DNA from: Streptomyces nigrescens
GTDB taxonomy: Bacteria; Actinomycetota; Actinomycetes; Streptomycetales; Streptomycetaceae
Direction of reading: 5' to 3'
Assembly (NCBI GenBank): GCA_024349765.1
Contig: AP026073.1
Location: 6,572,001-6,636,000 of the forward strand
DNA: 64,000 bases
In this document: piece by piece, positions 26,876-35,434 of the stretch
Layout: each line of letters opens with the position of its first letter
Numbering within the stretch: position 1 is the stretch's first letter
The notes under the pieces: model-generated
What the model was told of the DNA's origin: nothing
What the model saw: the letters and a program-made list of their open reading frames with translations, nothing else
Database searches by the model: none
Made by a program: the position numbers and the translations under genes

Positions 26876-27856
26876 TCAGGAATCCCGAGTCCCGGGCTCC
26901 GAGCTCCCGTTCACCTCCACGGCCACGAACGTGGTCACCAACTCCGCGATCTCCTGCGGCCGTTCCAGCACCATCGCATGGGTCGCGTCCACCCCGGCGA
27001 CGGTGACGTGCGGCTGTGTCCGGGCCAGTTCCGCCAGATCGTGCCGCAGGCCCTCCGTATAGGCCGCCATCAGGTCGTCGAACCACGACGGCACGCCCGG
27101 CACCGGCGGGTTGGGGCGCAGTGCCCGGGCGATCAGCAGCGGCCGGGAAACGGTCCGGTACCGGCCGAACAGGTCGATCCCGGCCATCGCCTCCTGCAGT
27201 TCCCCGGCCTGTTGCCGCCCGGGCCGCAGGAAGAGCCGCCCGTCCCCGGTCTCCGCCAGCGCCCGCCGCACGCCCGCCTCCATCACGTCGGCGGGAATCC
27301 CCAACTCGGCGGCCATACCGGTCTGATAGCCGATCACGCCCGCCAACGCCTCGGCGCCGAAGGGCCGTCCGCCCGCCTCCTCGGCGAACTGCCGTGCCTC
27401 GGCGAGCCGTTCCCGCACCCACTCCGGGTCCAGCCCGGCGTACTGCTCCGGCCGTCCCATTCCGTGCCCGTCGAGGTTCACCGCCGCGGGCACGAGGTCC
27501 GCCAGGGCCTCCAGGCACCGCACGGCCACCATCCCGCCCAGGGAGTGCCCGACCACCACGGCCCGCGGTATCCCGCACGCCGCCAGCACGGCCCGTACGT
27601 CCTCGACGGCCGTCCCGAACGTCCACGGCACCGCGCCGTCCCCCGACCGCCCGTGCCCCCGCAGGTCCATCGCCAGCACCCGGTGCCCGGCGGCCAGCAG
27701 CGGCGCCGCCCGTTCCCAGTCCAGGAGCGTCCGTCCGGCCCCGTGCAGCAACAGCACCGCCGTCCCGGCCCCGCCGTGGTCCCGCACCGCCAGCTCCACC
27801 CCGTCGCCGGCCTCGCACACCAGGTCCCGGCCCGTATTCCCCGCGCTTCGTGTCAT
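26876..27856 (-). CDS. Alpha/beta hydrolase
   Basis: A 326-residue alpha/beta-hydrolase-fold enzyme. The oxyanion region LLLHGAGRTLLDW, the MDLRGHGRSG strand and the nucleophile elbow VVGHSLGG (Ser near residue 104) are clear. The catalytic histidine is in DATHAMVLERP near the C-terminus. No signal peptide. Substrate unknown; the family covers esterases, haloperoxidase-like proteins and C-C hydrolases. The gene is convergent with the PIG-L gene (14 bp between stop codons). Confidence 0.88.
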   Translation of the reverse strand: MTRSAGNTGRDLVCEAGDGVELAVRDHGGAGTAVLLLHGAGRTLLDWERAAPLLAAGHRVLAMDLRGHGRSGDGAVPWTFGTAVEDVRAVLAACGIPRAVVVGHSLGGMVAVRCLEALADLVPAAVNLDGHGMGRPEQYAGLDPEWVRERLAEARQFAEEAGGRPFGAEALAGVIGYQTGMAAELGIPADVMEAGVRRALAETGDGRLFLRPGRQQAGELQEAMAGIDLFGRYRTVSRPLLIARALRPNPPVPGVPSWFDDLMAAYTEGLRHDLAELARTQPHVTVAGVDATHAMVLERPQEIAELVTTFVAVEVNGSSEPGTRDS

Positions 27857-28061
27857 GCGTCCACGCTAGGGCCGCCGAACGCGTTCAAGATCATCCGCGA
27901 AGTCGATGCGCCGGGGCCCCTTTCCGGGAGAGAATGGATCATCCCCCTCCACCCGGCGCGCTGCCGCCCGCCCTCGTCCCGGCGCCGGGACGCCGCGGTA
28001 CGGACTGCCGAGACGGCCGCCCTCGTGCGTGCGCCGCCCCGGCCCGGTCAGAACTGACGGT

Positions 28062-28472
28062 TCACGCGGCGCGGAGCTCCGCCCACCATGTGATGCCGCC
28101 CGGGTGGACCCGTGTGCCGCACTCGGCCGCCAGGGCGGTGACGATGCCGAGCCCGCGTCCGTGCTCGCCCGGGCAGGGCTCGGCGGCCGGCCGGCCGGCC
28201 CCGGCGTCGGTCACCTCGACCCGCAGGCCGTTGCGCCCGCCGGCGACCCGCGACAGCCGCAGCACCGCCGGCGGCAGGGCGTGGACGACGGCGTTGGTGA
28301 TGAGCTCCGAGATCACCAGGAGCGCGTCCTCGGCGAGGTCCGGTGCCAGGTTCCAGTCGGCCAGGACCGCACGCGCCCGCCGGCGAACGACCGAAACGGA
28401 CTCGGGGATGTGCGGCAGCGGAAAGACATGTTCGGACGTTTCCCGAACCGCCGCGTCAAGCTGTGCCGCCAT
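28062..28472 (-). CDS. RsbW-like ATP-binding protein (anti-sigma kinase family)
   Basis: A 136-residue HATPase_c_2 protein. The N box is ELITNAVVHAL and the G box EHGRGLGIV; the protein ends in GGITWWAELRAA. The ATG at 28472 follows GGAGGAGG, one of the strongest ribosome binding sites in the window, so the 26 upstream in-frame residues are not used. It is divergent from the gylR-type regulator. This is the second stand-alone ATPase of its kind here; its partner antagonist and sigma factor are not in the window. Confidence 0.88.
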   Translation of the reverse strand: MAAQLDAAVRETSEHVFPLPHIPESVSVVRRRARAVLADWNLAPDLAEDALLVISELITNAVVHALPPAVLRLSRVAGGRNGLRVEVTDAGAGRPAAEPCPGEHGRGLGIVTALAAECGTRVHPGGITWWAELRAA

Positions 28473-28635
28473 GCCGCCTCCTCCGAGGCCTCTACCGGCT
28501 GGAACGCCGGGCTTGAGAGGGACGCTATGAGGCACGGTGGAGGCGGTCAATGAACACCGGTCGGCATTACCGAACGCTCGCCCGCGCAGGGCCCTCTCCC
28601 CCGGCAGATGCCGACCGCGGGACTACGATGGCCTC

Positions 28636-29403
28636 ATGGCCGGCCCGGTCCAGTCGATCGAACGGGCGGCGGCAATCCTGCGTCTGCTCGCCAGTGGGCC
28701 CCGTCGGCTCGGGCTGGGTGAGGTGGCCGTGTCGCTCGGGCTGGCGAAGGGCACCACCCACGGCATCCTGCGCACCCTGCAGAACATCGACTTCGTCGAG
28801 CAGGACCCCGCGACCGGGAAGTACCAGCTCGGGGCGGCGCTGCTGCACCTGGGCACCAGTTACCTCGACGTGAACGAGCTGCGGTCCCGCTCCATCAACT
28901 GGGCCGACGCCCTGGCCGCCCGCAGCGGGGAGGCGGTCCGCCTGGGCGCGCCCCTGGAGGGCAAGGTGCTCATCGTCCACCACGTCTTCCGCCCCGACGA
29001 CACCCTGCAGACGCTGGATGTGGGCGCGCTGCTGCCCCTGCACGCCTCCTCGCTCGGCAAGGTGCTGCTGGCGTTCGGCAGTGTGCCCCTGGAGCCGGCC
29101 GTGGAGGCCGGGCTGGAGGCGTACACCCGCCACACCCTGGTCGACCCGGGGCACCTGACCCGGGCGCTCAACGAGGTCCGGGAGCTCGGGTGGGCCGCCG
29201 AAGTGCAGGAGATGGTCATGGGCGACGCCGGCGTCGCCGCGCCGATCCGGGGCCACGGTGGCCTCGTGGTGGGCGCCATCGGTGCCTCCGGCACGGTCGA
29301 GCGGATCTGTGACTCCAAAGGGGTCCCACAGTCGGCCCTGGTCAGCCAGGTCCGCCACGCCGCCCAGGCGATCTCCAGGGATCTGGGGGCCGCCCGCTGG
29401 TGA
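28636..29403 (+). CDS. gylR: IclR-family regulator, GylR-like
   Basis: A 255-residue regulator. The N-terminal helix-turn-helix ([20 protein letters not shown], then [16 protein letters not shown]) and the C-terminal effector domain ([25 protein letters not shown]) closely resemble GylR, the glycerol repressor of Streptomyces. The glycerol kinase gene starts 37 bp downstream on the same strand, which supports a role in glycerol use. It could be a second GylR paralogue rather than the main one, because the usual partners glpF and glpD are absent. The ATG at 28636 is preferred over upstream in-frame starts, which precede non-conserved sequence. Confidence 0.85.
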   Translation: MAGPVQSIERAAAILRLLASGPRRLGLGEVAVSLGLAKGTTHGILRTLQNIDFVEQDPATGKYQLGAALLHLGTSYLDVNELRSRSINWADALAARSGEAVRLGAPLEGKVLIVHHVFRPDDTLQTLDVGALLPLHASSLGKVLLAFGSVPLEPAVEAGLEAYTRHTLVDPGHLTRALNEVRELGWAAEVQEMVMGDAGVAAPIRGHGGLVVGAIGASGTVERICDSKGVPQSALVSQVRHAAQAISRDLGAARW

Positions 29404-29440
29404 GTCCCGCCGCCTCATGCCCCGCAACGGAAGGCTGATC

Positions 29441-30955
29441 ATGGTTGAGCGGTATGTGATGTCCATCGATCAGGGCACCACCTCCACCCGATGCATCCTC
29501 TTCGACCACCAGGGGCGGCTGGTGTCGGTCGTCCAGCGGGAGCACCAGCAGCACTTCCCCCGGCCCGGGTGGGTCGAGCACGACGCGGTCGAGATCTGGC
29601 ACACCCTGCAGCGCGTGGTGCCGCAGGCGCTCTCCCACGCCGATGTCGGCCCCGATGAGGTCGCCGCCGTCGGCATCGCCAACCAGCGCGAGACGACCGT
29701 GCTGTGGGACCCGCGTACCGGCGTCCCGCTGGGCAGGGCGATCGTCTGGCAGGACACCCGTACGGGTTCGCTGGTCGAGGATCTCAGGAGCCGGCCCGGG
29801 GACGAGTTCTTCCTCCGGCGCTGCTGTCTGGCCCCTTCCACGTACTTCTCGGCCCCCCGGATCCGCTGGCTGTTCGACCACGTCGACGGGCTGCGGCAAC
29901 GCGCCGAGGACGGCGAGGTGCTGTTCGGCACGATGGAGAGCTGGCTGATCTGGAACCTCACCGGCGGGCCGGCCGGCGGCATACACATCACCGACGTCAC
30001 CAACGCCAGCCGCACCATGCTCATGAACATCAGCACCCTCGACTGGGACGAGGAGCTGCTGGAGTTCTTCGAGGTCCCCCGGTCGATGCTCCCGGAGATC
30101 CGCCCCTCGGCCGAGACCTACGGGACCGCCCGTTCCGTCATCCCGGGCGTCCGCATCTCCGCGGCGCTGGGTGACCAGCAGGCGGCGCTGTTCGGACAGA
30201 CCTGCTTCGCTCCGGGCGAGGCGAAGTGCACCTACGGGACCGGCAGCTTCCTGCTGCTCAACACCGGCACCGACCTCGTACGGTCCCGGCACGGACTGCT
30301 CACCACCGTCGCCTACAAGATCGAGGACCAGCCCGCGGTCTACGCGCTCGAAGGCCCGATCGCCGTCACCGGCGCGCTGGTCCAGTGGTTCCGCGACCGG
30401 CTGGGGCTGATCAGCAGCGCCCCCGAGATCGAGACCCTCGCGCGCACCGTCGAGAACAACGGCGGCTGCTACATCGTCCCGGCGTTCTCCGGCCTGTACG
30501 CGCCGCACTGGCGCAGCGACGCCCGCGGGGTCATCGTCGGCCTCACCTCGTACATCACCAAGGGGCACCTGGCCCGGGCGGTGCTGGAGGCCACCGGCTG
30601 GCAGACCCGGGAGGTGGTCGACGCCATGAACGCCGACTCCTCGCTCGCCCTGAAGGTGCTCAAGGTGGACGGCGGGATGACGTCGGACAACCTGCTCATG
30701 CAGTTCCTGGCCGATGTGCTCGACGTGCCCGTGGTGCGCCCCATGGCCGTGGAAACGGTCTCCCTGGGCGCCGCCTACGCCGCCGGGCTCGCCGCCGGCT
30801 ACTGGCCCGACCTGGAGGTCCTGCGCCGCAATTGGCACCGGGCCGCACAGTGGCTGCCGGACATGGCCCCCGAGCGGCGGCAGGCGGAGTACGCGGACTG
30901 GAAGCGCGCGGTCGAGCGCTCCCTCGGCTGGATCGCCCCACCACCCCCGCCCTGA
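29441..30955 (+). CDS. glpK: Glycerol kinase
   Basis: A 504-residue FGGY-family kinase that makes sn-glycerol 3-phosphate from glycerol and ATP. It has the full family set: [16 protein letters not shown], the substrate loop [10 protein letters not shown] and [55 protein letters not shown] and LKVDGGM. The length is normal. The ATG follows GGAAGG by seven bases. It is the only glycerol catabolic gene here: in the classical Streptomyces gyl operon it is preceded by glpF and followed by glpD. After the stop the sequence runs into the ychF-derived attachment region. Confidence 0.95.
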   Translation: MVERYVMSIDQGTTSTRCILFDHQGRLVSVVQREHQQHFPRPGWVEHDAVEIWHTLQRVVPQALSHADVGPDEVAAVGIANQRETTVLWDPRTGVPLGRAIVWQDTRTGSLVEDLRSRPGDEFFLRRCCLAPSTYFSAPRIRWLFDHVDGLRQRAEDGEVLFGTMESWLIWNLTGGPAGGIHITDVTNASRTMLMNISTLDWDEELLEFFEVPRSMLPEIRPSAETYGTARSVIPGVRISAALGDQQAALFGQTCFAPGEAKCTYGTGSFLLLNTGTDLVRSRHGLLTTVAYKIEDQPAVYALEGPIAVTGALVQWFRDRLGLISSAPEIETLARTVENNGGCYIVPAFSGLYAPHWRSDARGVIVGLTSYITKGHLARAVLEATGWQTREVVDAMNADSSLALKVLKVDGGMTSDNLLMQFLADVLDVPVVRPMAVETVSLGAAYAAGLAAGYWPDLEVLRRNWHRAAQWLPDMAPERRQAEYADWKRAVERSLGWIAPPPPP

Positions 30956-31019
30956 CGCCCCGACCCGCGGCCGAACCGACCACCGACGGACGGCCCGGAT
31001 CCGGCGATCGGCACGCGAA

Positions 31020-31050
31020 CGGGGCCGGACCCCGGAGGGAACCGGCCCCG
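31020..31050. terminator. Hairpin left of attachment-like site A
   Basis: A 9-bp stem (CGGGGCCGG and its complement) around a 13-base loop, 64 bp downstream of glpK. It could terminate glpK, or, if this was once the sequence downstream of ychF, terminate that gene from the other side. Similar hairpins lie at the same place left of sites B and C. Confidence 0.55.
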
Positions 31051-31100
31051 CTGGACCTGCGCACTTTGGGCACCGCTACGTCGATGCCGTGGCAGGCGCT

Positions 31101-31116
31101 AGACGTTGCAGCGGAA
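31101..31116. other. Attachment-like site A: degenerate copy of the ychF 3' end
   Basis: AGACGTTGCAGCGGAA matches the 3' end of ychF (ACACGTTGAAGCGGAA at 41626) in 14 of 16 positions. The 63 bp that end at this core align without gaps to the 63 bp that end at the ychF copy, including GACCTGC at the left and GCTAC in the middle. To the right, TCAGCAC occurs at 31168 and 31179, 11 bp apart, like integrase arm sites. To the left no such arm repeats are seen. The arrangement is that of the left junction of an element integrated into ychF. Confidence 0.6.
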
Positions 31117-31204
31117 CGTACGTAACGACGCTCTCACCTGCGAAAACGTACCTACAGCAGGCTCAAGTCAGCACAGAATCAGCACGGGATTATGCCGCTG
31201 CCCT

Positions 31205-31789
31205 TTACTCGAGATCGCCGTCATCTCTCAGCGGTCTCATGGGGATCTCAAGGAGGGCGGGTTCTGCCAACTCGGGGGCCTCCACACCCGAGGTCCGCTC
31301 CGAGCTCTGCCGTCCCAGCCGCTTCCGGACCTCAATGCTCAGCGCTTCGACGGAGCGGGACTGCTCCTCCTGCGCGTCTGCGCTCCTCTTGAGATGTTTC
31401 GCGATCTGATGGGTACTCCACTCCACCGAGTCGGTCTCTAGGGCACTGTCCCGGAGGGCTTCAAGATCCACCGTGTAGATGAGCGGGTCCACGCGGCCGA
31501 ACGTTTCAATCACCAGCACGAGCAGCGATGACCCAGGGATACGAGGCCGGATGTCGACGATGACGTACGGCTCCGCCTGCTCGCGTTGCGCCTTCTCTGT
31601 GAGGGCGTTGGCTTGGGCAACTGCTCTCGCCTGGCGCCGGTTGTAGACGAGGGCCCAGAACGCCGCCGTCGTTGAGAAGACGAGAGCCGCCACGGAGATG
31701 ACACAGTGGCGATCTGGACGGATGAGTCGCTCATGACCGGTTGCTAGGCGGGTGGCCGGATATGGCGCGGAAAGGTTGCCGAAAAACAT
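31205..31789 (-). CDS. Hypothetical single-span membrane protein in the island
   Basis: A protein of about 194 residues that I do not recognise. One likely membrane helix (VISVAALVFSTTAAFWALVY) is followed by a basic, alanine/glutamine-rich helix and a cytoplasmic domain of about 140 residues (PYVIVDIRPRIPGSSLLVLV onwards). The C-terminal part is rich in Glu, Arg and Ser and probably helical. The start is uncertain: the ATG at 31789 lacks a ribosome binding site, as does a GTG at 31693 just before the helix. The gene is divergent from the Uma2 gene and sits between attachment-like sites A and B, so it belongs to the smaller element. Confidence 0.55.
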   Translation of the reverse strand: MFFGNLSAPYPATRLATGHERLIRPDRHCVISVAALVFSTTAAFWALVYNRRQARAVAQANALTEKAQREQAEPYVIVDIRPRIPGSSLLVLVIETFGRVDPLIYTVDLEALRDSALETDSVEWSTHQIAKHLKRSADAQEEQSRSVEALSIEVRKRLGRQSSERTSGVEAPELAEPALLEIPMRPLRDDGDLE

Positions 31790-31843
31790 CCGGCCGGGAT
31801 TGTGGGCACTCCGGCCTGAGCTGCGGGCCGCTACCGTGAAGCC

Positions 31844-32425
31844 ATGACCGCACTGCCCGACTGGATGCGCCCGCCGCGCGCGGAAGGCTGGTTCGCGGAG
31901 GACCTCGACCGCCTCCCCGAGGCGCCCCGCCACACCGAGTTGATCGACGGAGCCCTCGTCTTCATGATGTCGCCCCAGCGGTCCTGGCATGGCCGCCTCG
32001 TCACCGCCCTGACCACCACGCTCATGGCGCAGGCGCCCGCCGGCTTCGAGGTCGAGCGCGAGATGACGATCCGCCTCGATGCCCGCAACCGCCCTGAGCC
32101 GGACCTCTTGCTGACGAACCTGCCCTATGACCCCGACCGCACCTGGTACGCCCCGGAGGACGTGAAACTCGTCGTGGAGGCGGTGTCACCCGAGTCCGCC
32201 CATCGCGATCGCACAGTAAAGCTCCGCAAGTACGCGGAGGCCGGCATCCCGCACTACTGGTGCATCGAGGACGAGGACGGGGCACCCGTCGTCCACGTCT
32301 ACGAGCTCGACGAACCCACCGGCGCCTACGCGCCCGCCGGGATCTTCCGGGGCACCCTCCAGCGCCCGGTGCCCTTCGAGGTCAGCCTGGACCTGGACAA
32401 GCTCACGCCGCCCCGAAGCAGCTGA
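31844..32425 (+). CDS. Uma2 family (DUF820) endonuclease-like protein
   Basis: A 193-residue protein of the Uma2/DUF820 family, which has the PD-(D/E)XK nuclease fold. The active-site pattern is visible: RPEPDLLLT (Asp), LVVEAVSPESAHRDR (Glu) and VKLRKYAEAGIPHYW (Lys). Homologues are very abundant in Streptomyces, often in accessory regions, and their function is mostly unknown. It is one of two genes between attachment-like sites A and B and is directly followed by arm-like repeats and a strong hairpin. Confidence 0.88.
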   Translation: MTALPDWMRPPRAEGWFAEDLDRLPEAPRHTELIDGALVFMMSPQRSWHGRLVTALTTTLMAQAPAGFEVEREMTIRLDARNRPEPDLLLTNLPYDPDRTWYAPEDVKLVVEAVSPESAHRDRTVKLRKYAEAGIPHYWCIEDEDGAPVVHVYELDEPTGAYAPAGIFRGTLQRPVPFEVSLDLDKLTPPRSS

Positions 32426-32456
32426 AAAGTCAGCACGAGGTCAGCACGGGAATGCA

Positions 32457-32490
32457 GAAGGGGTCGGACTCACCAGAGTCCGGCCCCTTC
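32457..32490 (+). terminator. Terminator after the Uma2 gene, left of attachment-like site B
   Basis: A 15-bp stem with one T-G wobble (GAAGGGGTCGGACTC against GAGTCCGGCCCCTTC) and a 4-base loop ACCA, followed by TGACC. It starts 31 bp after the Uma2 stop. Confidence 0.8.
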
Positions 32491-32539
32491 TGACCCGCGC
32501 GTTTGACGAAACTGGCTAACATGCAGTGACGAGGCGACT

Positions 32540-32555
32540 ACACGTTGAAGCGGAA
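32540..32555. other. Attachment-like site B: exact 16-bp copy of the ychF 3' end
   Basis: ACACGTTGAAGCGGAA is identical to the last bases of ychF at 41626-41641. Arm-like repeats lie on both sides: TCAGCAC at 32430 and 32441 to the left, TCCAGCAC at 32606 and TCCAGCGG at 32617 to the right, each pair in 11-bp phase. The right flank (CGCTATGACCTGCGGAAACG) resembles the right flank of site A. Arms on both sides suggest the junction between two tandem elements. Confidence 0.7.
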
Positions 32556-32712
32556 TGTCGGAGGCTGCGCTATGACCTGCGGAAACGCCCCGTCGTAGGG
32601 TCCGATCCAGCACGTATCCAGCGGTCGGTGATCGCCGCCGCGCGCGGCTCACAGAGCGCCATCGTGCGGTAACCGCCGGGGGATCAGGTGGTCCTCCGAG
32701 GCGTCGTCCGGC
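32556..32712. other. Right arm of attachment-like site B, no gene seen
   Basis: A short non-coding stretch between site B and the SWIM protein gene. It holds the arm-like repeats near 32606 and 32617 and nothing else that I can identify. Confidence 0.4.
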
Positions 32713-34386
32713 TCACAGACCGTGCTCGTCCATCAGGCGCATCAGGTTCCGCTTGCGTTTGTGGGCGGTACGCAAAGCGGTGACGTAAGCGGTGAGCTCC
32801 TCGGGCGACCCCAGCCGACGGTGGCAGTCCCGGATGCTCAGCAGCAGACTGACCAGCTGCTCGTAGACCGCGTTGCCGGTCTGCCCGGTCAGCGGCTCGG
32901 CCAGACGCAGGTAGACGCCGAGTGCGTCGGCCGGGCGGGTGGCACGGGCCTGGTCGGCGAGGGCGAGCCACTGCCGGTCGTGGGCGCCGGTCTCGATGAC
33001 GACCTGCCAGGCGGCGTCGACGTCCTTGTCGTCGAGCAGGGCGTCGACCAGGACGGGACCGCCGTACCGCCATTGCCGCCGCCCCGCGTCGGCGCGCAGC
33101 AGGGCCAGCGCGCCCTCGCGCTCGGCCGACCAGCAGTCCGCGGCCCGGGCAGCGGCACGCAGCTGCTGGTAGGTGAGCAGGGTGCGGCGGGCGCCGAAGT
33201 GGTCGCGGCGTAGGGCGACGGCGTCGGCGAGTCGACCAGCCTGCGTGTAGCGGTCGCAGAGGTGGTCGACGAGGGCGGTGTCGACGGCAGCGAGGTCCCC
33301 GGCCTCCCGGACACCGCGTTCCGCCCAGTTCAGGGCATCGCCGGGGCGTCGGGCGAGGTCCAGCTCGCGGGCGATGACCAGGTGTGTGTGGCCGTCCGGT
33401 GCGAGGTCGGCCGCATGCACCGCAATCACCGCATCGACGTCGCCTCCCTTCTTGGCCAGACGCTCCATCAGGTCCTTCTCCGCCCAGCCACGGCGGTTGC
33501 CCTGCCACGCCTCGATCGCCAGCTTCCGCAGGGCGGCCATCCCCGCTGCGCCGAGAACATCCTCGTAGTCGAGTGGATCGATGTCGGTGAAGCCGTCGTC
33601 CGCCTCGCCGAGTACATGGCCGATGAGCCAGCCCGCGAGCTCTCCCGGGTCGGGGCGCGCCGCACGGCACGCGTCGAGATGAGCGTCGGCGAGGTCGGCG
33701 CCCACCTGGCCGAGCCAGCCGTCGGAGTCGTCGACGCTCTCCGCCGCCTGGGCCAGCAGATTCATCGCCTCCCGCGCCAGGACGACCGCGTCGGCCGCCC
33801 GTCCGGAGCCGGTCAGCGCACCGATCGCCGACACCGCCTGCCCGGCCTGATCCGCGTAGGCGCGGGCATCGGCGTACTCGACGTACCCGTACTGTGCTAA
33901 CGAGCCGACGTCGAGCAGTTCACGGACACGGGCCCCGACCGCGGCGAGATCCCCGCGGTCGCTCGCGGCCCGCAGCTCCAGGCGGTGCCGCAACTTCCGG
34001 TCCTCGCCGAGCTGTTCCCGCATCACAGCGAGCAACTCGTCCTTGGACAAGGCGGTCAACCACGCTTCGAGGTGCTGTGCCCGATCCCGCGCCGCCTTCC
34101 GCTGCCGCGTCAGGCTCTCCGAGCGAGCGAGCACCGTCAGGCCGAGGGCAACCAGATGCTTGCAGAAATTGCCCTCACGGCCATACGGACAGTCGCACGC
34201 GCCGGACAGCCCGCCAGCCCCTTCCAAGGACAGTTCCACTTCGTACCGTTCCGTGCCGTGGACGCTGGCGGTGATCCATCCGTCACCGACCTCGACCCCG
34301 GACACCGCATCCAGGTATCCGCGCCCGCGCTCGAAGGAACGGACACCCGCCAACATCTTGAGGTTTGTCTCGGTGAGGCCGCGCAT
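32713..34386 (-). CDS. SWIM zinc-finger family protein
   Basis: A 557-residue cytoplasmic protein. The SWIM motif C-x-C-x(9)-C-x-H is seen at about residues 61-76 (CDCPYGREGNFCKHLVAL). The rest is a long alpha-helical repeat region resembling a tetratricopeptide-like solenoid (many AL.LAR.A segments), so it may be a protein- or DNA-binding scaffold. SWIM proteins of this layout are common in actinobacterial accessory regions, and their role is unknown. The ATG at 34386 follows GGAGACC; the 58 in-frame residues before it look non-coding. Confidence 0.85.
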   Translation of the reverse strand: MRGLTETNLKMLAGVRSFERGRGYLDAVSGVEVGDGWITASVHGTERYEVELSLEGAGGLSGACDCPYGREGNFCKHLVALGLTVLARSESLTRQRKAARDRAQHLEAWLTALSKDELLAVMREQLGEDRKLRHRLELRAASDRGDLAAVGARVRELLDVGSLAQYGYVEYADARAYADQAGQAVSAIGALTGSGRAADAVVLAREAMNLLAQAAESVDDSDGWLGQVGADLADAHLDACRAARPDPGELAGWLIGHVLGEADDGFTDIDPLDYEDVLGAAGMAALRKLAIEAWQGNRRGWAEKDLMERLAKKGGDVDAVIAVHAADLAPDGHTHLVIARELDLARRPGDALNWAERGVREAGDLAAVDTALVDHLCDRYTQAGRLADAVALRRDHFGARRTLLTYQQLRAAARAADCWSAEREGALALLRADAGRRQWRYGGPVLVDALLDDKDVDAAWQVVIETGAHDRQWLALADQARATRPADALGVYLRLAEPLTGQTGNAVYEQLVSLLLSIRDCHRRLGSPEELTAYVTALRTAHKRKRNLMRLMDEHGL

Positions 34387-34523
34387 GGTCTCCGTCGCCC
34401 TGCTCCTGCTGCTGTCCCTTACGGCCGCCAGCTTAGGACTGACGGTCAGTCCGATCAGAAGGTCCACGGAATTTCCGCAAAGGCTGTGGCCGTACCGCGG
34501 GCTGCCGCGAACTGCAGAAACGC

Positions 34524-34544
34524 CCCTTGCGAGGGCAGCAAGGG
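34524..34544. terminator. Small hairpin between the SWIM gene and the SUKH remnant
   Basis: A 7-bp stem (CCCTTGC and GCAAGGG) with a 7-base loop, 31 bp beyond the stop codon of the SUKH-like remnant, which is read on the minus strand. No T-tract. Confidence 0.4.
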
Positions 34545-34574
34545 CCAGCTGAGGAGGCAATCGGCTTCCTCTGG

Positions 34575-35434
34575 CTACCCTCGTGACTCCCTGTACTTGT
34601 TGATCTCTTCCTGGGCTGCCGCCACGTTCCCGTGCTCGAAGGCCAGTCGACCGGCCGGTGCCGCCAACTCCACCCGTAGCACGCGAGGGTCACCGTTCGC
34701 CGCAAACAATGCGCAGTCGACTCGCGGTGTCGCCGGCTCGGCACAGGCACCAGTGTCGTCGATCCTGGCCTGCGCCGCTGCCAACGTGATGTCCAGTTCG
34801 AAGCCCTCGAAGCCCGCCGCCTGCAAGCGACCACGCAGCTCCGTGATCACGCGCAGCGTGACATCCTCCAAGGCGCCATCCCGCAGCGGGTATTCCAGAT
34901 CAAGCGGCTCCCTACCGAACCCCGTCTTCTCCCGCACATGCAGCCGGAGTATGTCCGTTCTCAGTACCGAGTGGCGATCCAGGACGAAGACCAGGACCAT
35001 GGCCGTCTTCACAGCGTCGGCAACGGTGTCTTCCTCTCCCATGGGGGGCAGCAGCCATTCCCGCTTCTCCTCTGCCACACGTTCCGGCCGCTGCCCCTGG
35101 AGCAGAGCGGTGATGCCCTCCGCCGGTGAAGCACCGAGGAGCCATGAGCCACCGTGATCGACGGAGAAGAGGCGAGCCTGCTCGTCGACGGCGAGCAGAG
35201 CATCGGAGTCGGTGCGGCCGAAGGGAAACAGTTTGACGCCCAGCGCCTCACTCAACCCGGCAAGCGTGCTGTGGGTGTACCGGCCGAGACGGGGATCCAC
35301 TGTGCATCCCGTGGCGGCCACCTGCAGCCCGGGCACCGTGGGCCGGAAAGTCAATCCGTGAAACTCGCGAACGCTCTGTTCTGCGGCCGGAAAGAGCACC
35401 CATCGCCCAGGGCCGGACCGCGCGACCGTGCTTA
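34575..35434 (-). pseudogene. SUKH-3-like immunity protein gene, 5' end cut by an IS element
   Basis: About 285 codons remain on the minus strand. The first part has SUKH-3 hallmarks: AAEQSVREFHGLTF, VAATGCTVDPRLGRYT, LGVKLFPFGRTDSDALLAVD, and FSVDHGGSWLLG followed by ITALLQG. SUKH proteins are immunity partners of secreted or contact-delivered toxins, often nucleases. After the SUKH domain comes an unusual extension of about 160 residues with no family I know. The frame runs straight into the IS5-type element at 35435, so the natural start is lost. It lies next to the nuclease cassette on the same strand, which fits an immunity function. Confidence 0.6.

Noticed and set aside
34441-34560. 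A fourth ychF-like attachment site
   Set aside because: CTGCAGAAACGCCCC near 34513 resembles the right arm of site B, but there is no copy of the 16-bp core and no phased arm repeats.
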